From Mucor racemosus (taxonomy: Eukaryota; Mucoromycota; Mucoromycetes; Mucorales; Mucoraceae): a stretch of DNA of 64,000 nucleotides. Position numbers and translations under genes: made by a program. Of this stretch, positions 57,658 to 64,000 are shown in pieces. The stretch spans positions 1 through 64,000 of the forward strand of contig JAPEHQ010000023.1 of the NCBI GenBank assembly GCA_027405735.1, written 5' to 3'. The notes below the pieces were generated by a model, which saw only the letters and a program-made list of their open reading frames with translations, had not been told where the DNA came from and did no database searches. How positions within the stretch are numbered: position 1 is the first letter of the stretch; each line of letters opens with the position of its first letter.

Positions 57658-57774
57658 ACAGACAATCATAATACCAATAATCCCTCTCATCCTCCCCCTC
57701 TTACTCCTCCCCTTCTTCCTGCTCCTGCTCCTCTTTCTCCCCCTCATCCTCTTCACCATAATACTAGTAAATAA
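56983..57774 (+). CDS. CKS1: Cyclin-dependent kinase regulatory subunit CKS1, extended
   Basis: A single exon of 263 codons. The conserved CKS fold spans about residues 105-175: YSNYYNDEEFEYRHVVLPKN, then EQWIEIGVHQSSAWEHYM and YKPEPHILLFKRERNY. It contains the phosphate-binding residues and the HxPEPHxLLFKR hallmark (here YKPEPHILLFKR). CKS proteins bind Cdk1-type kinases and promote multi-site phosphorylation in the cell cycle. The N-terminal ~100 residues are an extra Thr-rich then charged segment. The C-terminus carries a long Gln run, an Ala-rich run and a Pro-rich end. A Gln tail is known from budding yeast Cks1. It is convergent with the gene at 57866-58384, with only 92 bp between the stop codons. 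Confidence 0.93.
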
Positions 57775-57865
57775 AATATGTCGGTTACTTGTCTCAAAAT
57801 GGTAATCAAGCCACTATGTATCCTAAATGTAATCTTTTTAGTTTTTTTTTTAATAAAGAAAAATA

Positions 57866-58384
57866 TTATACATTTAAGAAATGGTATACAAGTCCAACTA
57901 GACTAGCTAACAATAAAACTCGAAAAAATCGCCATAAATATTCTGCAAATAATACTAGTGTTTCTGGTCGATCATCTTCTTCTTTTGTCTTTGAGAAATG
58001 CTCATCTTCTTGTTCTAATTCTTCATCGTCGGGCGCTTTTAATGAATTCACACTATCCGTTGAATCAACTCGTGTCATATGTGGACTAGAATTAATACGT
58101 CGTCGATCTTCTTCATGATTCTCGGCTATTCTTTCGATAACATCCTGGCTACGTAATTGTTCTGATATAACTTCGGCAACAAGCGGTGCGCCTGATTTCG
58201 CTATAAGTGCCTCCATAACTTCATGTATTACACCTTTACGTTCTTCTTCTAAATTAGCTTCCTCTAACGCTGCTTGTGCCAAATCGATAAATCGATCTTT
58301 ATGTTGCGATTGTCCGTCTGAATATAACCCTTGCCCTATTGATGTTTTCTTCCTATGTCGTGGCTTTTGTTGCGATTGTTTCAT
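57866..58384 (-). CDS. Tail-anchored helical protein, unknown function
   Basis: A 172-codon single exon from MKQSQQKPRHRKKTSIGQGL. The basic N-terminus is followed by an acidic helical region (LAQAALEEANLEEERKGVIH, then VAEVISEQLRSQDVIERIAE), a disordered Ser/Asp/Glu segment, and one C-terminal hydrophobic helix (WRFFRVLLLASLVGLVYHFL) ending four residues later. This is the layout of a tail-anchored ER or mitochondrial outer-membrane protein. The family is not recognised. Confidence 0.7.
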   Translation of the reverse strand: MKQSQQKPRHRKKTSIGQGLYSDGQSQHKDRFIDLAQAALEEANLEEERKGVIHEVMEALIAKSGAPLVAEVISEQLRSQDVIERIAENHEEDRRRINSSPHMTRVDSTDSVNSLKAPDDEELEQEDEHFSKTKEEDDRPETLVLFAEYLWRFFRVLLLASLVGLVYHFLNV

Positions 58385-59289
58385 CGTTATATTTATATTT
58401 TTGTATATTATGTAACAAAAGAGAGAAAGAAATACAAAGTGAAAAATCTTGCAAGGAAAAACTCGGAAATATATTGGTCCGGTTCGAATAGTGTTCTATC
58501 TCTCAATTTTCCTTTTCTTGCTTGAAACTTGTGAAAATTGCATGGATGTTGAGAATAATCGAGCACCATTACCAATACTATCATTTGTCAATTAGATGCT
58601 TTTTTCAGCTCTTTCATTTTTGAATTGATTTATAAAGCAATTTACTTTTAAAATGTTTCATGAATACAGACTTTTTGTGCTACTACGGTTTGCATTAAGG
58701 CCAATAAATTGTCTTGAAACCTTGCTTTATCAATATATAACTCCATCTAAAATTCGTATTTTCTGAGGATTATTCAAAACGCTGTCTATTATTTGTTTAC
58801 GGTTAATTGCACATCATCTAGTAAGGCAGCTCATTCAGGAAACAAAGGCTTACGATTATTTTCCAGCATTTTTCTGGTATATACATATATATATGCTTAT
58901 TTGTTCACATTTATTTAAATCAATATTTAAAATCCTATTTTTTTAAAAAAAATAGTTGTAGAATACATTGCATTACAATTTTGTTTGAATATAAAAAAGA
59001 TGCTTATTAAAATCTCGAGATATTTAACATTTTAGGTTGTGTTTTTAAGCGGGGGAAATCAAGTGTTTCACTTTTGAAGCCTTTATACTCGCTTAAAAAT
59101 GAAAATGAATAGAAATAACTTTTTTTTTCAAGATTCTGTAGCATATCAAGTATAGCCCTACATTTTTTATTTCTTGATTATCTATTGAAATGGGGGCACG
59201 CTCCGATTTTGAATATCACTATATAAAATTGTATAATCAGATATGCAGATGTGACTGAGCTTCAATTCAAAAAAGTGTTCAAATGGAAA
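58385..59289. other. Spacer at the border of the right repeat zone
   Basis: No gene. A GGTTCGAAT word at 58481-58489 is not part of a tRNA. GCACGCTCCGATTTTGAA occurs at about 59204-59221. Confidence 0.5.
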
Positions 59290-59870
59290 AAAAATCCAAA
59301 AAAATCCAAAAAAATCCTTGCATGTTTAATTGCTCATAAAAATACATAGTAAGTTGAACTAGCGCATTAAATATCTTGGGTTCAGTTTTTAATTCTGAAT
59401 CGATCTGTGTAGATTTTGAAAATGTTTTTCTCATAGAATTTCTAGTAAATTTAATATCAAATTTTAACGGTTTTTGATCAAAACGTACCCTTCATTCAAA
59501 TGCAACCCTAAAATATTTTATTTGCACATTATGCGCAACAACATTATCTACAAAATGAGTATTTATACGTAGCTGTAACCCTTTTTTTCGTGGGGATATA
59601 GATTTTTTTGATCATTTTTTTTTTGATCGGCGAAAACTTACCCTTGTATATCCTCGTCCAAAATGGATTCTTTTTTGTATCACCAAAAATCAATCATTCA
59701 ATCTCAATTTTCTCGACGAAAAATCAATATTTTTTCACGAAATAAAATTCGTTGGATAGACGCTAATGAGTACTATCCTATAGTTTTAGCTTTGCATACC
59801 TGTCATCCCTTCATGGATCACTATACCACAAAAAGTGCTCTCGCAAAATTTATAAAAAAATAAAAAGGTT
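59290..59870 (+). repeat. Dispersed repeat F, copy 2, with small open frame
   Basis: Diverged counterpart of 41170-41720. It has a 66-codon frame at 59663-59863 (contains SRRKINIFSRNKIRWIDANE) starting ATGGAT at the same place as in copy 1. Function unknown. Confidence 0.5.
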
Positions 59871-60108
59871 TTTACAGCTATCCAAAACCTAGATATCCAG
59901 GTAGAGAATAAAAAATAAAGTAAACTTTACTTAATAACCATCGTTGCAATACCTTAGTATTTTCTCGACTTATTTTCATTTCAAATGCGGTTTCTCAATT
60001 TTAAGCTGGCCATTTTTGTATCATTCAAATTTATGAAACAATCACTATAGTAACCATCCTTGCTTTATTTAATAAAATTTGTAGCCGGGATTGTCGGATC
60101 TCGGGGAT
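59871..60108. other. Spacer
   Basis: AT-rich, no gene. Confidence 0.5.
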
Positions 60109-60638
60109 TGTCGTATATTTTCAGGATTGATAAATATTACTTAAAAAAGAATACAATTATAAAAGAATGAGTAATTAATCAGTTCTTCAACTGTATAATA
60201 AAAACAAGATATCGTTTATTTAGATGTAAAAGTATGGCCTTTTATATTGATTAGACATTGAGATCCTGAGATGTAATTTTAAGGCACTATCGAACCATTG
60301 GATCTGTTTGATAGTAATCTATGGATTGAAATGGATCAATCATAATTTAACCGTTCTTGCAGAGCTTGTGAGTTGTGTTGTTTCAATGCTGCGCTAAATA
60401 TGCTTGGATGTTGATTTGATAACTACTTGATTGGTTAACTGCTGGGATGAAATAATGTCGTGTCATAATTGAGGTCCAAGCGTTCTTGGTAATTACTGGA
60501 TTAAACTTGGTACGCTAGGAGTTTCTTATATCCGATATCAAGACTTGCACTTCAATACATGTCGTAGTCAATAGATTGTAAGATGTATTGATACTGTAGA
60601 AGGTGATAATGTATGATACTAGTAGGTGGAATACAACA
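60109..60638 (+). mobile_element. Solo LTR, second family, copy 2 (530 bp)
   Basis: Begins TGTCGTATATTTTCAGG and ends GGAATACAACA, with the 5-bp duplication GGGAT on both sides (60104-60108 and 60639-60643). Almost identical to 39755-40283. Confidence 0.9.
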
Positions 60639-60643
60639 GGGAT

Positions 60644-60922
60644 ATTAAACAGCAAATTTTGAAGCCAATTCCATTTCTAACTCATATCAAAATGCATAAT
60701 CTTCTAAATAGTCTTTTAAACCAAGATCTAGAAACTCTTAGTTCTTTCTTTTAACATTAGTTTTTCTAGTAATAAGCCTGCGTTTTTCATGATAAATATT
60801 ATTAGCACTACGAAGAAAAAAATCCTTAATTCTCTTAATTATTCCATATTAGTAGGGCGAAATTCAAAAAAAAATAAGCAGTGAAAATTTTCTTATTTTC
60901 CTTAATATGGCACAATTAAGAG
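60644..60922. other. Spacer
   Basis: AT-rich sequence between the solo LTR and repeat B; nothing recognised. Confidence 0.5.
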
Positions 60923-61618
60923 ACACTACGGCCGAACTATGCTTCCTATGGGCATAATGATCTGCACAGATGGGCAGAATAAAAACATTTGTGCAGATCA
61001 GGCAATCCAGATGAGCAGATCAATGAGATCAAGGTTTTTTAGTCAATTTACTAAATTATATCAATCATAATATAACTAATAACGAAGATAATTTGGATGG
61101 TTTAAAGCAGATATGAGTTACTCCGATTCAACAGAATTGCCAAATTGACGAGGTATGTCAATTTGAAATTTGTGGTTTGAAAGAGTTCTGCCCATGTTTT
61201 TCTTTCGGGGACTAAATGGAGACAACGAAAACAACTTGTTTAGGAACACTAAAAGTATTTATGTTTTTGTAAGTTTCTGTCTGTAACACACAAAATCGAC
61301 TAATTTAGGATTTTTTTCGTTTTTCTTCCCCACTCTTTCCTCAGCTCTTTTCTTTATGTTTAAAACTATAACAAAAAGACCAATTATTTTTTATAAACTG
61401 AAATAAAGTAGCAGGTGCAAGTACATGTTTTTCCTATTGTTTATTTGGAAATGAATTATTAACTGTTAATGTTAGGGCGCATTATAATATTTTTCTCGAA
61501 CAAAAAAAGTATCCAAGACTTAGTCATTTTATTCCATCATCTACGTTATAACCAATGCTTTTTTGGTCTAAAGTCGATATCCAACTGCAGAAAAATTGGT
61601 TATTATAAAAATATGTAT
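60923..61618 (+). repeat. Dispersed repeat B, copy 2
   Basis: Direct copy of 33822-34510. In this copy it is followed at once by inverted block D. Confidence 0.85.
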
Positions 61619-62050
61619 AAATTGAAATGCCAAAGATTTAGAATAAATATTATGGCAAGAAAAATGTATAATTTAATAAAGGAACTTGTTAAATTAAATC
61701 ACACACAAAAACTGAAGAGAATCTTTATTTAATATCAATAATTTGTCCTATTTATATACAAATTCTATATTACAATTATTTGTTAGATTAGCTTTGGATC
61801 GATTATATCTTTCTGACATTCCATTGTCAGGTCATTTTATGTACATTAGTAACACAGCACATTTAAGTTCAGCTTATTTTATATAACTAAATCCAACAAG
61901 TGAATATGTCTCACATATCCAGCTTCCCGGATCTTGCTTTAGAAAATAAGAACAATCGAGAATGTCATCATAGATCAGTTAGCTAACTTCTTAAAACTAA
62001 GGATTACAAATCAAAAGGTTCATTATCTTACGATTAACCGGTGGATGCAA
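61615..62050 (-). repeat. Dispersed repeat D, copy 2, inverted and LTR-free
   Basis: Reverse complement of 38765-39535 without the 324-bp solo LTR. At about 61725-61760 the sequence crosses the LTR target with a single AATAG (read on the minus strand), and so preserves the pre-insertion state. Confidence 0.85.
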
Positions 62051-62051
62051 C

Positions 62052-62995
62052 ATAAATATTTACAGTAATAAGCTTGAATCAAGTGGTTACAACATCGTGA
62101 ATTCTTGAAAAAGTTCTGAAGTATTATAAATTCTCTTATTTTTAAGTCTTACAAGGCTTATATGCGGAATATTAATCTAGAAAAATATTTTTGTCCAGAT
62201 CACCAATTTTGACATTTTTTAATTTTTTTTTTCTGATTTTGCAAATTTAGAATTAATTATACTACCAATTATAAAAACGAAAAATACACACATATACAGA
62301 ATTTAGCGCTCTATTTGATCAATAAAAAATAACCAACATTTTTATTGCAAAATATTACATGAAAATCCTTTAATCAAAAAACCGTTTTTGGGCCAAAAGT
62401 ACAAATTTTCATTATATAATCTTTCATATTAAGCTTTTATAAAATTTATAGTAGATGTTGCTACAATTTTCTCTCATAATGTAGTATGTTTAAATGTTGA
62501 TTTTGGTATCAAAAATTGATTTTTCTGTTTTTTGATCAAAATCATGAGTGCTAGTAAGGATGAAATGAGTCCCGAAAATGTCCGCTATAAAAACTGAATT
62601 TTCAGACCGTACGCGGTTAAATATATGAAAAGTTAAAAAAATAGAAATTCTTTTTTATTTAAAACTTAGATATACCATAGTATAAGAGACTTAAAAATTC
62701 AATCTTGCTATGCCCAATTACGGCGTTGCTCTACGGACTCGCTTTTGCAATTTTTAATGAATGTATGGTATGATAGACGGTTATTCCGGTAGAAAATGTA
62801 TGTTTCTATGATAACAAATATTGTCTATTTTGTTTAGTTTATGGTTCATGCGCTGTAATGCTGCTTTTACATTGCCTGAAATGAGCAGGAGGGTTTTAAT
62901 TGCGCTGAATAATGTAAAGCCTTGAAAATCCTTTTCTATGTGTGTTGTTTCTCTCTTTTTTTTGTTTTTGTATTTCAAGGATATATTGACCGTTT
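62052..62995 (+). repeat. Dispersed repeat C, copy 2, Tc1-free
   Basis: Direct copy of 36185-38775 lacking the Tc1 element; the site corresponding to the insertion is at about 62768-62776. Confidence 0.85.
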
Positions 62996-63419
62996 TATAA
63001 GGCATATCAGACTATCAAGCTGGTATTCTTTTCTTTTACCTGAATACGCATGCTAACATAAGGGACTAATATTTTTAATGTAAGTAGCAGTCTATATTGA
63101 AGACTGACATTTTCATTTAACTGCATTCTAAGATCAAATAGCATTATTTACTGCTGTATTGTTGTACGTATTTCTTGATTACCAGATCAGATTAAAGGCA
63201 ATGATATTTATTATCTATTCAATGAAAAACTAGAACTGGCTACAAACCCATGAAATGTTCCAGAAAAGTGATAAAATTTCAAATGATATAGAAACACAAA
63301 AAAAGAATAACAATCTAATTTCTTGTATAATAATCATAGTTTTGATCGTAGCTATATTTGAAAACAAATCTTTTTACAGTTGACAATCGTAAACTAAAAT
63401 AGTGAGTTTAAAGAAGGTA
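62996..63419. other. Spacer
   Basis: AT-rich, no supported gene. Confidence 0.5.
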
Positions 63420-63735
63420 AATTTGTTTAAAAATCTGAAACGTTAGCACTGGAAAAGTTATATCGACTGCAAAAAATAGGGTATTTTCGAAAACGCGTTT
63501 TTGCATTAAAGTTGAATATCGCAAGTACATTGCCATATAATTTTTTCTTGGTTTTATTTAGTGAATTAAATAGGTGAGCAGGAATGAAAAGTTAGACTCA
63601 GTTTTTAAGGAAAAGGTTGTGAGCTTTATGTGTTTCTGAGACTTTTGTGAGATATGAAATAAGTTTAAGAATAGGTAGCATCATAATGCGACCAATTCAT
63701 ATCTATTTAGCAGTGTCCAAGGTATATTTTAAAAA
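63420..63735 (+). repeat. Dispersed repeat G, copy 3
   Basis: Shares TGAAACG-TAGCACTG-AAAAGTTATA, GGTACATTG-CATATAATTTTTT and, with copy 1, CATAATGCGACCAATTCAT. Same orientation as the other copies. Confidence 0.8.
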
Positions 63736-64000
63736 TAACAGCACACTATAATAAAGTAAATAATGTTTATTCTGGGAGTTTTGGAAAAAAAAATAAGAAA
63801 CCATGTTGTTTTAATTTAATTCATTCAAAGATTTCTCCTCTGACGTTTTCACCTTTTGTCACAGAAATTTTGCTGCTTCCATTGAATGGGATTCCTTCAT
63901 CAAGCTTTTTGGACTTTCAGATAATCTCTTCGCTTCTATAGACTCCATTTTATCGTAGGAAATCTTGGTTTTCAACAATGCCAACAATATTAGGAATTTC
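63736..64000. other. Window end, possible decayed coding sequence
   Basis: The minus strand reads EIPNIVGIVENQDFLR, stop, NGVYRSEEII, stop, KSKKLDEGIPFNGSSKISVT and GENVRGEIFE. This looks protein-like but contains stops and runs off the window. It may be a degenerate transposon gene; the family is not recognised. Confidence 0.3.

Noticed and set aside
58478..58495. GGTTCGAAT as a tRNA B-box
   Set aside because: No A-box, acceptor stem or cloverleaf can be drawn around it.

Overview
The window is nuclear DNA from a filamentous fungus, most likely an early-diverging mould of the Mucoromycota (Mucorales-like). The reasons are a very AT-rich base composition, short GT-AG introns, a Zn2Cys6 regulator, a Medusa (MedA)-type regulator, a CHL1-type Fe-S helicase, a CKS1 protein with a long Gln tail, and many Tc1/mariner-type elements and solo LTRs. 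The organism call is an inference from gene style, not from a marker gene.

Layout. (1) 1-2,640 is T-rich simple sequence with degenerate CCTNNT hexamers, an 18-bp array built from three such hexamers and a 49-bp AT-rich array. The C-rich strand orientation fits a chromosome end lying to the left. (2) 2,636-9,286 is a divergent two-gene module that looks like a telomere-linked helicase (TLH) locus. The minus-strand gene joins a domain resembling a tyrosine recombinase to a RecQ helicase. The plus-strand gene is a C2H2/OrsD-like (DUF3505-type) protein, followed by an in-frame 36-bp minisatellite. (3) 9,700-12,680 holds transposon debris and small orphan exons. (4) 12,812-15,675 is CHL1/DDX11 (seven exons). 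(5) 17,617-22,313 is a P5-type ATPase (seven exons) with an unusual secretory, Cys-rich N-terminus, flanked by two direct copies of a ~0.9-1.3 kb repeat. (6) 24,911-26,794 is an F-box/LRR-like protein. (7) 26,800-42,100 is a transposon-rich, gene-poor block. It contains an intact 3.04-kb TA-flanked element, a foldback element, a captured dynein intermediate chain exon, a Tc1 element with identical 212-bp termini inserted in a repeat whose empty copy is elsewhere in the window, and two solo-LTR families. (8) 42,662-58,384 is the gene-rich part: Zn2Cys6 regulator, MedA-like regulator, GH16 glucanase, BET1 SNARE, a single-pass membrane protein, a small nuclear-type protein, CKS1 and a tail-anchored protein. 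(9) 59,290-64,000 is again repeats, with rearranged copies of the blocks seen at 33.8-40.3 kb.

The ordinary genes are housekeeping or regulatory and show no shared pathway. The most unusual parts are the TLH module and the repeat archaeology. Because several repeats occur as filled and empty copies in the same window, insertion sites, target duplications and order of events can be read directly. Exon boundaries were chosen by hand from GT-AG signals and reading-frame continuity and were not checked against transcripts.
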